Of a stretch of 64,000 nucleotides of DNA, positions 1 through 13,618 are shown piece by piece (the first letter of the stretch is position 1; each line of letters begins with the position of its first letter). The notes beneath the pieces are model-generated. The model saw only the letters and a program-made list of their open reading frames with translations, did no database searches and was not told the origin of the DNA. This DNA is from Brugia malayi (Eukaryota > Nematoda > Chromadorea > Rhabditida > Onchocercidae). The stretch covers positions 1,571,721-1,635,720 of the forward strand of contig NW_025062479.1 in assembly GCF_000002995.4 (NCBI RefSeq). Reading direction: 5' to 3'. Position numbers and translations under genes: made by a program.

Positions 1-1043
1 GATTAAATTTTTTTTCTTTTAATCAAATAAATCAATTAAAGAATATAAATGTGCCATAGCTATAATGTAAATAATATTATTTTGTTTTATTAGTTTTACT
101 AATTCAACAATTATAATGACAAATAATCGAAAGTAATTTATCAATTGTACTAATTTAACAATTACAATACGACTAATAAAGACTATAATTCAAAGAGAAA
201 CTATAATTTCAATAATTCAAAGAGGAAAAAAAAACGAAGGCTGAAACAATGCAAGAATAATCAATTTTTTTTTTCTTTTTTAAATCAGAATTACCTGCAA
301 AACAAGGATAGACCAATTTATCAATTCGAATAATTTCATTTTTTCAAGAGGAAAGAAAATTGTTTTGAAAATAGTTACATTTTTTATTTATTCTTCTCTC
401 CCATTCTCTTTTTTTTAATTTAAAATATTACAAAACAAAAAAAAAAAAAAAAAAAAAAAAAAAAGAAGATAGCCCCTAAATGTTAATATCACCTGTAAAA
501 TGACAATAATAAAGCATGAAGTATGTTCTGCTAGTCTACACTTTACTATTCTTATATGTCACATAAGTCAGCTGTGATTTCTTTGCTACCATATTAACAC
601 CAACTTATCATTAAAAGAGATATGAAAGAGAAGAAATAAGGATGAAAAAGAGAAAAAGAAGAGAGAGGGAGAAAAAAAGATTAGTTAATTATATGAAAAA
701 AAAAAAAAAAAAAAGAAAAATTAAAATATGATACTATTTACTTAATAATGAAAAAAAGAAAAAACAATGAAAACTTTTTCAATCTTAATTAAATTGTAAA
801 ATTTTTTGCTAATTATTAATTACATTCAAACAAAAAATAAAGATTAATCCAAATAAATGAGACTAAAAATTTTAATAAATTTAGCAAAAAAAGAAAGAAA
901 AAAAAAAAAAAAAAGAGAAAAAAGAAAGAAGATAATAACAACAAAGAAAGAGTAGCCGGATAAGGTTAAAAGACGCGCCTGTTCATTCCTATCTATTGAG
1001 ACAGATAGCATTTATATCCCAACCAGAAACTTCTAAATCACAA

Positions 1044-1044
1044 A

Positions 1045-1091
<47 letters not shown>

Positions 1092-1110
1092 ATGTATGTG
1101 TATTCATGTG
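1044..1110. repeat. (TG)n followed by (TATG)n microsatellite
   Basis: An uninterrupted TG dinucleotide run grades into a TATG tetranucleotide run. It is the first of a series of CA/TG tracts confined mainly to the left 18.5 kb of the window. Confidence 0.9.
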
Positions 1111-4100
1111 GCATGTTAAAGAGGTATTAGATCAATGTATAGTTCAAGAGTTGAAAACCTCCTGACGCCATCAGTCAACAGATCATTTTCTTCTTCCTTA
1201 TTTCTGTCCACTATAAAAAAAAGAAAAAAAAATGCCATTCAATTTAGCATTCATATTACATACGCCTGTTTCATACGTATGTTTTATTCACTTTTTTTTT
1301 TTTTTTTAAATTTATTTCTATTTTTAGACTATTTTAGAGCAATAATTTAGAAAAAAAAAAAAAAAAAACAAAAACGATTTATCTCTATTGTATTATTTAT
1401 TTATTTGTTTGTTTGTTTGTTTTTTTTTTTTTTTTTTTTTTTCATACAACGATTATTAGAGAATGAAAAAAAAAAAAGAAATGAAAAAAAAAAAAAAAGA
1501 ATTGAAACTTTTTTAATAAATGATTCAACGAACTTCATGTTATGCTACAGTCACCCTCACTCAAACATACTTTCGTTTTACACTGTACGTTGAAAAATGT
1601 TGAAGAAAGAAAAGATGGAAACGAAAATTTAGAAAAAAAATTATATAAAATTTAGTATTAAAATACAATATTTGTTTTGCTTACCTTTTTTCTTCTCTTT
1701 CTTCCTCTCTTTCTTTCTCTTTTTTTTTTTTTTTTTTTTATAACAAAATTTCAATTATTTCCTATTTTTGAGCAATAATTTTATTCAAAAATAAAATAAT
1801 TAGTCTGAAAAAAAAAAAAAAAAGACGAGAAAACTTGATGAAATAATAGCAAATATATACAAATACGAATAATAGATCATAATATTTATTCATTATGTAA
1901 AAATTTATTTTATATTCATTTCATATTTTAGTATGAATTAATAATGGAATATTTAATAATTATTTTTACATAATAAAATATTGATTTATTGGTAAAAGAC
2001 GCTATGTTAATCGATAATTTTAATTGATGGAGAAAAATTTTTTTAAGTTTTTTTTTTTTTTTTTTTAAAGAGAAAAATTTTTTAATTTTTTTTTTTTAAT
2101 GAAAAATATGAAACAATCTCATAAATTAACAAAAATAAATGTCAAAAAAAAAAATAAATAAATAAACTTATATACACAAGAAAAAAAAAAAGAAAAAAGA
2201 AAAAGGTAGAAAAGAAAGAGAAGAAACTTGATCTTGTTTGATTTGAAGAACAAACAGGAATGGAATCGAAATGGTACCGCTAGTGCTTGAGACATTGATG
2301 AGTACAATTGAGGTTTGTTTGAGTAACCCATTTCAAGCTCATGCTTTCTTCGTCTTTCTTTACTTCATAATAAATCTTTTCATCTTCATTAATTTTTCCT
2401 TTTATTTTATTATTTATGATTAAAAACAAATTAGTCATTCAATAGGGTACAAATAAACAATTATTAAAATCTAATATTTCTTTAGTTAATATTTGAAATT
2501 TTAAATAAAATAAATTTCTTTTCCGTTTTTTTTTTTTTTTTTTTTTTCAGTAACCTAACAAATATTTGTTTTTTGATATTTATTGATATTATACATCAAA
2601 GTTGTACAATAATTAATAATCTTATCAATGAAAAAAAAAGAAAGTATTTTCTTTTTTTTTTTTTGGAATTCAAATTATTCATTATTTCATTTGTTAAGAA
2701 ATATGTTACAGTAGCAAATTGAAAATAGATTTTTTTTAAAAAAATATTTTGTATTGTTATCAATTATTAATTTTTTTCATGTTGTTATTAATTTTTTGAT
2801 TTAACTGTGAACTAAAATGTATTTATTTTATTTTATAAAATAATTAAATTACATTAATATTTGGTAATATTTAATACAATTAAACTTTTCCATAATATTT
2901 CTAAAGGATACTTTCATTCTTTTAACATTTGTTAACACTTATTGTAAATACAGTAACTAACCAAAACAGTCTTATTTATTAATTTTAGTATCACATAATA
3001 ATAATAACATTTCATTTTATAATCGTTTACAATAATCAAAATATTTTATTTTTTTTTAAAATGTAAATTATGGAAACGAAATTTTTTTTAATTTATAATT
3101 TCTAATTGTATTAATTTTAATTGTCAAAATGTATAAATTAAATGTATGAGTTAAAAATGTTGATGGTGCTTTCATATCGAATGATAATATTTTGTGTTTG
3201 AGAATACTTTACCACTTAATTCGATTTATATGCGTGAGAACACATCACATCTTTTGCTTATGCTTAATACAATAGCATCGAAACTCTCAAAACTATTTAT
3301 CAACTTAATTCAGTCAGTGCAAATGCTTCAATGAATACACTTTACATTTCACAGTCATATCGTCCTTCCAAATACTGATTCATTCGATTAAAAGTCAATT
3401 TAATTTAAGTAATGAATAATTTAAGATTAAAATTGAATTTTTTTGTTTCGTTCTAATGATTAAAATTTAACATTTTTCGATTTATTTCGAAAGTTAATGT
3501 TAATAGCGTGATTTTCATCTAACTTTTAAATTAATGTAAGAAAAATTTGTCGAAATTATCATTTTGTTATTTTGCTTGCTACCAATAATATTTCTTGCTC
3601 ATTTATTTTTCATGAATTTTCATCATTGTTTAAGTAACAGTTAAAATAGTTAAATTTTAAAAAGTTAAAATTATTGATAGTAAATAGTCCTGATGAATTG
3701 AGATTAATTTGTTTAATGAATGTAGTTCAAAAATTTCAATCAACATTTACCACTTTTAAGTAATTTAAAGGAATGTTTTTTTTTTTTTTTTATGAATTTC
3801 AATTATTTTATTTGAAAATAATACAGAATTTTTCGTTTTCTTTTTTGTCTTTTCTTCTTAACACTTTTCCTCATCTCTTCTCTGTTACAATTGTTTGCTC
3901 GAAAATGAAGATGTGACATTGAAGGCAAAAGGTCAAAATGATGTTGCAAAAATTAAAATGAAAAATTACTGGTGAAAAAGATTGATGTTATGTGTTGCAC
4001 AGAAAAAAAAAAAAAAAAAAAAGAAATATCATAAGATTTTATAATTGTTAACTATAACATCATAATAATTATGAGTAATTAGGTGATAGTAATAAAAGTA

Positions 4101-5670
4101 GTGATAATGTAGTAGTAATAGTTGTTGTTGTAGCATTAATAGTAATAGCAGCAGCGTGACCCGAGTAGCTTCCTCTGATAAGGACAGAAAGGTATACAAA
4201 TGATGGAAAAGACACATGCCCTGGGATTGATCGTTTTGGGACAATCACTGATATGATAACGATAACTTTCATTCATGTAGATCGCAATGACTATCAAGTC
4301 ATTCACTGATAACATCATTTAGCAACATTTCATTACTTTCCATACGTTTTCCAGAATTTCTCTTTGCCATCTTTGTCTATGTTAATTTAGTCAAAGTTAT
4401 AATAAAAAGAAAAAAAAAATTTTTTTTTTTCGAAATTTAATACTTTCATCTTGAAATGACTCATTTTTTAAAAATAAGTTATTCATAATTATTTGAGAAT
4501 TTATTTTCTAAATGATAATTGAAAAAAAGAAAAGAAAAACAATTATTGTTGCATATTTATTTTATGACAATACACAAACTGTAATTTCATTTTCTTTTTT
4601 ATTTTTTTGCTTACTGATTAAAAATAGCTTGTCTTAAGCGATAAGAAGATTACTTCATCATTGTAATTAATATTCATTATAATTATTATTTTTCATTTTG
4701 TGAAGTCTTCTTCTTTTCTTTTCGTTTCTCGAATATTAAGAAAGAAAAAAGAACTTTTTTTTTTTTTTTAAATTAACAAAATCCTTTCGCTTTAATTTGA
4801 AGAAAAAGAATGGTTTTTCTCCCATTTCTTCCTAAATATTTTATAACAAGTTCGTCATTAAAAAAAAAAAAAAAAAGAAACACTAAAAAACATTTGCTGA
4901 AGTTTTTCAGAAACAAGTAGATATGAATAAGTGATATCGTTTCCTGATCATTGCTTAACTAAAATATAATTTTCCCTGTACTTATTAAGTTTATTTTAAC
5001 TTTTGTCAAAGAGTTTTTAAATATATCAAACTTTCTCGTCTTTTTTTTTTTTTTTTCTTCTGACAATTTATTTTGCAACGATTATGCATAGCATTCTGAT
5101 ACTTTTCAGATTTCTTCATATTTATTCTCATTTACTTCTCCTTCTTGACGAGAATCCATAATTTTATTAAAAGTTTCACTTTATTTACTTTGTAAACAGC
5201 AATTTAAACTACTTGAAAATCTCATGAGTTTATTCATCATACTGTCAACTATTTTCTATGACATTAATCCGCATAACTTGATTCAGAATTATTTAAAACA
5301 AACACTTATTTCCATTCAAATTCATTCAAATTTAAAAATAATTTTCAATTTTCTTCCATTTATAAATAATACTAATCCAATCAATTGATTTATATTCAAT
5401 ATTTTACTGTCAAAAATAAAACAACAAAAAATAGTACCAACTTATTCCGGAAATTTAATGTTTTATTTTATTTTTTTTTCTTAATTTTTTTTATTATAAA
5501 TATGAAATGTCTTATATGATTATTATCAATTATTAACAAATTAATTATAATTAAGGAAATTTTTTATGCATTCCCTTTGAAGAAATACTTTAACCAATTG
5601 ACGACCAATGCTGATTATTACAAGAGAGAACGGAGGTTAATGTCAGGAGCTTAAGTCGAGAGTTCGGTTC

Positions 5671-5729
5671 GACATACACCATACACCATACACATACACA
5701 TACTCACATACATACACATACACATACAC
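5671..5729. repeat. CATACA-type microsatellite
   Basis: Imperfect repeats of ACATAC and ACCATAC, embedded in the most GC-rich noncoding island of the left region (about 5600-5890). Confidence 0.8.
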
Positions 5730-8036
5730 GGCTGTGCTGTCTTGATGATGATGTTTAGCCTATGTTTGTAAGGAAAGATGTATAGTTAGATTGGTTGGAA
5801 CAAGCCTGTGCCTGCCTCCGGCCGTAAAATGACCTCCTGTCTTTCTTATGCGTTATAGATACCTCAGATATAGCCGCACCTCACATACATTCCATCATTT
5901 CCCAACATATATATCCACACATACATACATTTACCATTATTCTTACATATAAATATTAACTATTTTTTCCTTTTTTTTTTTTTTTTTTTAATCAGTCAAA
6001 ATGGAAAATTTAATGAAAAATTTCTATAACAAGAAATAAATGATAATTGATATTTGAATGTTAATTTATTTAGAAAAAAAAAATACTGTAACTAATGATT
6101 AAAAATATATTAATGTAAATTATTGCTTATTTCAAATTATTTCATTTTAAAAATACATGTAAAAAAAGAAGAAAAAGAAAGAAAGAAACTTGTGAAATTT
6201 CTCTTAATTATTACAAAAAAGACAGAAGTAGATTTTTTTCATTTTTTTGTAGCTAATTATAGTAGCAATATTAATTACATACACACCTGTTCAAATGTCA
6301 AATCATACATTTCCGGTTACAAAAATTATTATCATATGTGGATGAACTATTTCTGAAAAGAATAAAAGAATGGAATGAAAGAAAGAAGGAAGAAGAAGAA
6401 GAAACGAGAGAGAGAGAGAAAGATGAGAGAAAAAAAAAAAAGTGAATTTACTGTAAATTAGCCGATCTGTTCAACAGTTATCAATCTATTTCACTGTCAA
6501 AAGTAGTTCTTATTCGGACTTTTAGTTATTTATAACAATGAATGTGTAAAATAGAGAGAAAGGGAAAGAGAGAGAAAGAGAGGTGAAAATTTTTAATGCG
6601 TGATTGAAGTACATAAATGTGGAAAGTTTGATGAGGAATGAAATAAAATGTAAATGGAAAGCGTTAACCTGATACACAAAAGGATTATTTGTAGTATGTT
6701 GTAGTTTGTAAAAGGCAATTTTATTAAAGTGTAAAGAAATATATCTTGTGTGCGTGAGTTGATCATTTCTATTGCGTAACTTATTGCAAGCAAAATACTT
6801 CAATATTCAAATATACAGATGTGGGTAATAGGATGATTGTTGACGTTAGTAAGAGTTAAAAGTTCCGGAAAGTGATCGAAAAAGGGCGGAGTAAAATTTG
6901 AAAATTGAAGATTTCAAAAAGGAGGATGAAAAGAAATGGAGGTGGAGTTTAGGATAGGCTAATAGGCACGACTTCCTTTTGTCAAAGTAAAATTGCCATC
7001 ATTCATGTGTGGTGGAATTTTTCAAGAAGCTCAAAACTGATCGAAATCAAACTTCATCATTTCAAACAAACGAGCATATATTTTTCAGTCATCTAACTAC
7101 AAGATTAGCATCCATTCTTCTCAATCATTTTCGGTATATTTTTTTTTAATTATGAATTTCTTTCTTTTTCTTCGTTTTCTTTATTATGTTTTTCTTTGCA
7201 TAATTTATATTTTCTTTTAATAATAATTGCATAATTTATGTATTTTTATATAAAATAATTCCAAATAATAATAGTTTCTTTTAGATTAATTTACAAATAG
7301 ATGTGTTTTTCATATTTCTTTTATTTTAAGTGATTCATTATCCAATTTTACTCATCCATGTAGAATATTTGTCGTTATTTATAATTTCATTTATATTAAA
7401 AAAATCATTTATTGGCTATTTGAGAAGATAAGATTAATTCCATATGAAGAGAAATTTCTTGAAAAGAAAAATAAAGATTAGAAAAAAGAAAGAAGAGAAA
7501 AAGCGGGAGAAGACAAAAAAAAAGGAGATGATTTTGAGTAGGAAGATAGATGCGTGTGTTAAATAGTGATATCATACTGTATGTGCTTATGTTGTGTATG
7601 GGTACGGGTATAGGCATGGATGGGTAGGGGTATTGGTATATGGGTATGAACATGTTTGCTAATGAAATGAAGTAGAGGAAGAGGAAGAAGATGGAGAAGG
7701 AGCTGCTTGCTTTAGTTTGGAACGATAATAGGCTAAGAGTATGAGGGAAGGAAGTTAGCTTGCATATTGCTTGCATTTTGCAAGAAGTGACCTCAGCCGA
7801 ACTGATGACAATTTTAGCTACCGATCTTAACTATTCAACTCTTCCTGCAAATACTTCTTTCAATATATTTTTTCTTTCTTTTTCATTTTCCTCTTCTCCT
7901 TCATCCATTCTTTTTGCCCATCCCTAACAAACCCGTAACACACGCACACATAACAAGTAAGTTAGCTCTTCATTTCTTTATTTACCAGCTACTAACTATC
8001 CTTTAGCTTTCATTTAAATTTAGCATTCTTGTACAG

Positions 8037-8100
8037 TGCACACACATACACACATATATACATACACACACACACATACACATACACACGCACGCAGACA
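8037..8100. repeat. (CA)n / CATACA microsatellite
   Basis: Imperfect CA and CATACA repeats. Short open frames over it encode only simple Cys/Val or Thr/His strings and are not genes. Confidence 0.85.
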
Positions 8101-10927
8101 GATGCACATCATATAGGCATACAAACATTGGGTTGGATATACCCCAAACAGTCACACATACATACTCTGCACATACCATAAGTACAAGCATTGTAAACTG
8201 AAGATGCTACCGATCAGCCAAACTTTTGTGGTTTATGGGTAAGAAAGGGATTTACCCATTTACCAAATGATAGTTTAAACATCTGGAATAATGATGCATA
8301 CCACAAATGATACGGTTGTTGACCAGTCGTAACATATGTTTCATTTCCATTAACATTCAGTAGTGCTAATTTTTCCTCATGAAATTCTCTCATACCGAAT
8401 TAGTTAGAAGAAGAAAAAAAAAAGAGTAACGTTAAAATTGATTAATTTTATAAAATTTGTCTCGCAGTAATACAGTCTTTCATGGATAAATTCCTATTCA
8501 TTTCTTTATGTGTTTTTGTTCTATTAATTAAATCATTGTAAATTTGAGCAAAAATAAATAAATGGGAATGAAATAAAAAAAAAAAAAAAGAATAAATAAA
8601 ATAAAAGCTGTTTGTAGGAAGGATGTCTGTCATTTATTGTCATCGTTTGCTTACTGAGATATTTCATCGAGTTTACGGTGTCTGACAGCTTGCTTAAATG
8701 AACACCTTAATAAAAAAAAAAAAATCTGATGACAAATGCAACCTTAGCCTCCATCTATTGGTTAACAAACCAAACGAAGAGCACATACACGCACACACAT
8801 ACACACACGCAACACACACACACACACACATGTATAATATTTATTTTTATATATATAAATAATAATTTCAAGCTAATGTTAAAATTGTCACAAACTATTG
8901 TCAACGCTAAAATTAAATTATCTCAGACTAATTTTTATTCCCAATTTTTGGTTGTCTTCTTTCAATTTTTTTCTCATATCGCTCACTTTTCTTATCACCT
9001 CATTGTCATACCTTCCTAGTTCATTGATCCATAATTATCTGCAATTAAATTATGGATTATTTTAATTGTTGTTGCATAGTCGCATGCTCACATTTTTTTA
9101 TGGATAAATTAATTTATTCTCAGAATATTTTCTTTAAAAGTTAGTTAGTTATTAAAATTAATGTTGTATAATTAAATTAATTATAATTTTAAAGCAAATT
9201 TTTTACTTTCAAAAAATTTCCTTTTTCTTTCTTTTTTTTCAGCAAATAAAATAGCTCAAAATTTTGGAAAGAATATGAGAAGAAAGATGAAAGAGAGAAA
9301 ATGGAAAGAAAAAAGTTTTCTTTTCCTTTTACAATAATCAGAATATGTAGATATGATGAATGGAAAAGATGATAAGATCGATTAGAATGGTAAAAAAATG
9401 TCGAAAATCTGAAATAATCCGACCAATAATGTCAAATAAAATTTTCGTCTTCTTAAAAGAAAAAGCAAACTATTTGTTACTGTTTTTTTAAATTATAATA
9501 CTCAAAAATCGTAGAATAGTTGAAAATAATGATATCTTCATTTCCATTTCCCTGTCTCTCTCTCCCGCTTTTTAATTTGTAATCGAAATGGCAATTTTAT
9601 AAAGAATAAAATGTTCTATAATATGTAAGAAAAAAAAGCAATGAATTTAGGCCGTTTTGCAAAAAAAAAAAAAAAAGAAGCAGACGATTACGGTATCGTT
9701 TTTGTGCTATTACTTAGGGAACTAAATGGTTCACATGTCAAATACTTCACATTTCACTGCTTTTTTTTTTTTTTTTTTCAAGAAAATCTTTGCTATTATT
9801 TTCTCTCCAAAAAAGAGGAAGAAAAAAGTGAAATCAGATACTTTCATGAATTCGAAAAAAAAAAGGAGAAAATGAGAGGGAGAGAAGGAATGAGAGGGTG
9901 AGGTGAGAGAATAAAAATATACGAGAAAATCAAATACATTCATTTTCAATACTACTAACCATGCTGTCATCTTCAAATGTAAGTAAGCAATAATTAGACA
10001 AATTCATTTATTTTAAGTTCAAAAAACAATATTATCATTGTCATTGTCAGTGACACTAAAATAATCATTGTTATTACTGTCATTATTATTATTCTTATTA
10101 TTGTCATCATTATTGCCACTATTATTATTATTATTGTTATCGTTATTATTAATTATTAATCATTACTACTATCATCATCACTTGCGTAATCGTTATTATT
10201 ACTATTGATAATTGCTAACTAATACTGATATAATTATTATCATTATCATGTAACTTTGCAATGATTGTAATCATTGGTTATGTCTACTATCTTACTGTTA
10301 ACCAATACAGTGATCTCACATATTTTTATCATCTATCATCCATTTTTTGCATATGTATAACACGTATTTATACGTGTATGTGCGTGTATGTATGTGTGCG
10401 CATGTATGCACGTGTGCATATGTATGTATGTGTGAAAGAATATAACTGTTACAAATGTACCATACACCCATATGATATTAAAGGTGTACACATTGACATA
10501 TATTTCAAATGGTATTGATATAAGAGACATGCCGACACAGTGATTTATTGGATATAACGCGGGAAGATTCATTTTTAAATTAATTAATTGCATTGAAGTT
10601 AATGCATTTTTCAGTTACAGTTTGTCTTTATTAACATTTTCTCATGCAAAATTTTTGTTCATTTCTCATTCAAAATACATAAATTTTAATTCATTGCAGT
10701 TACCGTAATACAATCATATATGCTATGCATGTTGCTCTTCATTATGCTATAATTTCGAATTTATTTTATAATTTAATAAGATTAAGCCTTATTAACATTA
10801 TATCATTTATTTCAATTTATTGTAAGTTTGCATAAAAAAAAAACCTTGAAATTTTAATTTTAAACTATTGTTGCAACATTTTTTTCGAAATATTTACAAC
10901 AAAAATTAATTTCTCACGCATATTACA

Positions 10928-10997
10928 GACATATATGTATGTATACACATACATACATACACACATACAGACACATACACAGACACACACACACGCA
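10928..10997. repeat. (CATA)n/(CA)n microsatellite
   Basis: Imperfect ACATAC repeat grading into ACACAC. The short frames over it on both strands are simple-repeat translations. Confidence 0.85.
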
Positions 10998-11384
10998 AAT
11001 GAATAATTGTAATGTCAGCTGTTGTTGCTGTCTTGGATTTGTAATTATATTGGTAATAGGATTATTGAGGAAGGAAAATGATGAAAAGAATAGTATCAAG
11101 AGGATTGGTGACAAGAAATAAGGATGTGAGAGCGGGAAGAGTAGAGAAAAATAAAGATGAAAAAAAAAAAAAGAAAAAGAGATTGAAAAGGGGAATACAA
11201 TACATGGATTTGAATTGCATGGATCTGTTGATATTACGTCGGATTCCGTGAAATGTGAAAGAGTGTGTTCACCAGATGTGCCTCTATATTTATATTTATA
11301 TATAAATCTTGAGATATCTAATCGTCATCTCTTTTTTTTTTTTTTTTTTTCACTCAGTTTTCTTAAAATTATTTATCAAATATC

Positions 11385-11388
<4 letters not shown>

Positions 11389-11433
<45 letters not shown>
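11389..11433. repeat. Poly-T tract of 45 bases
   Basis: The longest uninterrupted homopolymer I noticed in the window, followed after one G by further T-rich sequence. Such tracts are abundant here and are probably length-polymorphic, and assembly errors are likely. Confidence 0.9.
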
Positions 11434-11434
<1 letters not shown>

Positions 11435-11882
11435 TTTTTTTTTTCATTTTTTAAAATTTTATTTTATTTTTTTATGTTGTCTTATTTAATATTGCACATC
11501 TTGATCTCGTTGGAAATTTCTTCAAAAGTGGAATAAGATGAAGATGAAGCAATCCTAATATAATGATAAAGTAGAAGTAGCAGCCGTGGCAGATGATTAA
11601 GCGAATTTGATCTAAGCACAAACTCTCATTTACTTTTCTTTTCTCCCTTCTACTCCTTTTCTTCATCGTCCACAATTATCATCATCATCATCACCAACAT
11701 CATTCATCTTTTCGTCTACTTCATCAACATTTTCCATTGGTCTCAAGCTTTGTTAATGTCCAGTGCTACTTGTGTTAGCTTTTAACATAAAGTTTACTTT
11801 CATTTTAACCAATTATTTTAGCCTTATTTTTATGCTTGCAACAAAGTGTTAAATACTTTTTGTTTATTCTTCTATTTTTGTT

Positions 11883-11913
<31 letters not shown>

Positions 11914-13092
11914 GCATGTATATATTTTATTTATTCCTTCGTTTCTACCTTTTCTTTTTTTTTTTGCGGAGTTTAATTGCATTTACAAATACATTTTAGA
12001 AGAAATTAAAAATTTCTAATATGAATTATTATTATTATTATAACTTGTGTGTATTTAGAAAACGAATGCAATTTTTATCCTTTGCTTTTAATAGTAGTTA
12101 TTGAGTCAGTTATAAATTTCTCGAAAATTTTTTCTTTAATTAAGACATTTTTCTTAAAAGATGCACCTTTATGATAATGCATACGTAAAAAAATGTATTT
12201 GCACTAAAAACCTAAAAAAAAAAAAACTTTAGTGCTATCCTTGTTTCAATACTGATATTAACTGCTAATGTTAAGTAATAGTGCAGTGGGAAAGTTCTCA
12301 CTTATTTATTTATTATTCATTTATTTACTTTTCCTTTTTTTTTTTCTTTCGGTTAAGTTAAAGTTCATCAGTTATTTGACTCCTGTAACCTTTCTCAGGC
12401 AAAAATTCCTCCTTTGCTTCTTTTTTGTCTCGGAAAAAAATAATGCAGTTTGTTTTAAGTTTATTTTTTCGCTTCATTCATTTGACTCTGTTTATACTTT
12501 CGATAGCTATGATTGATGTAATTACTGACCATAACAATTTTTACTAATTAACGGTTAGTTTGTTTATTTCTTTGTTGGTTTTTTTGTTTCTTGTTACAAA
12601 TAACTAACTAATATTAGTTATCTAGTTGCTAACATGTCTTAAAATAACATATTTAAAATGACACTTAAAAAGAAGAAATAATAATTATAATAATTTTCAA
12701 CATAATGGGAAAAATGCATCGATATATTACTAGAAATGGAAAGGATACGGTACTTTTGATTTCAATAGACGGTAGCTTAACTGATAAGCTAAAATAAGTA
12801 GAGCATAAATATAATGCAAATCATACTTGCCTATCAGTTTTACATCATTTCTATCATCAACGATGCGAATGAACACGATGAGCTTCAAGGGACAGTTGAG
12901 TTGGATAAGAGATATGATAATAATGATATTACGATGGGCTTAATGCTTCGGGATTGGTGCCTGAAGGTACCAACTACATTGCGACGCCATATTCCGAATT
13001 CAGCATCTTCATATCGTTTTTGCCAAATTTTCGTGCTATTCACTCTTTGCTTTAGCAATCAAATGAGTTAGCTTATAGCTAACTAAGTGAAG

Positions 13093-13333
13093 CACACATA
13101 CACATATACACACACACACGCATACACACGCACAGACACATACACACACACACACACACATCTTTCTCAAATTTCTCCATACCTAATACCACTAACGCTT
13201 TTTATCACCGACACATCCTGCAAATGGTGATACTTGTGGGAGGGATCCGTTAAATATCTATACATTTGTATGTATGTATGTATGTATGCATGTATGTATG
13301 TATGTATGTGTGTATATGTATGTATGTATGTAT
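13093..13333. repeat. Paired CA and (TATG)n microsatellites
   Basis: A CA-rich tract (13093-13162) and a TATG tract (13263-13333) lie about 100 bases apart as near reverse complements. They could form an imperfect foldback, though simple-sequence origin is enough to explain them. Confidence 0.75.
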
Positions 13334-13585
13334 GCATTCAGGATACGATGCACAGAAGTATCTCATATAAGCAAGCAGTTCGGTAAAGATATAATGATTT
13401 GAGGTACTGAGATGGATACTTTATATCGCCTTAACTAGCACTTCTTTTGCCGCTTCTGCTTCAGTTGTAATATCGCTAACCTTAAAATTTAACATAAGTA
13501 GTAAAAAAAATTTTTGATTAACAATTGATGAAATGTTGTTTAAAATTCTTTCATTTGTTTAGCTTTCTCTTCTTTCATGTTTCCT

Positions 13586-13618
<33 letters not shown>

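Noticed and set aside
12814..13071. 85-codon plus-strand open frame with relatively complex composition
   Set aside because: There are no convincing splice signals, neighbouring exons or family motifs; treated as chance.
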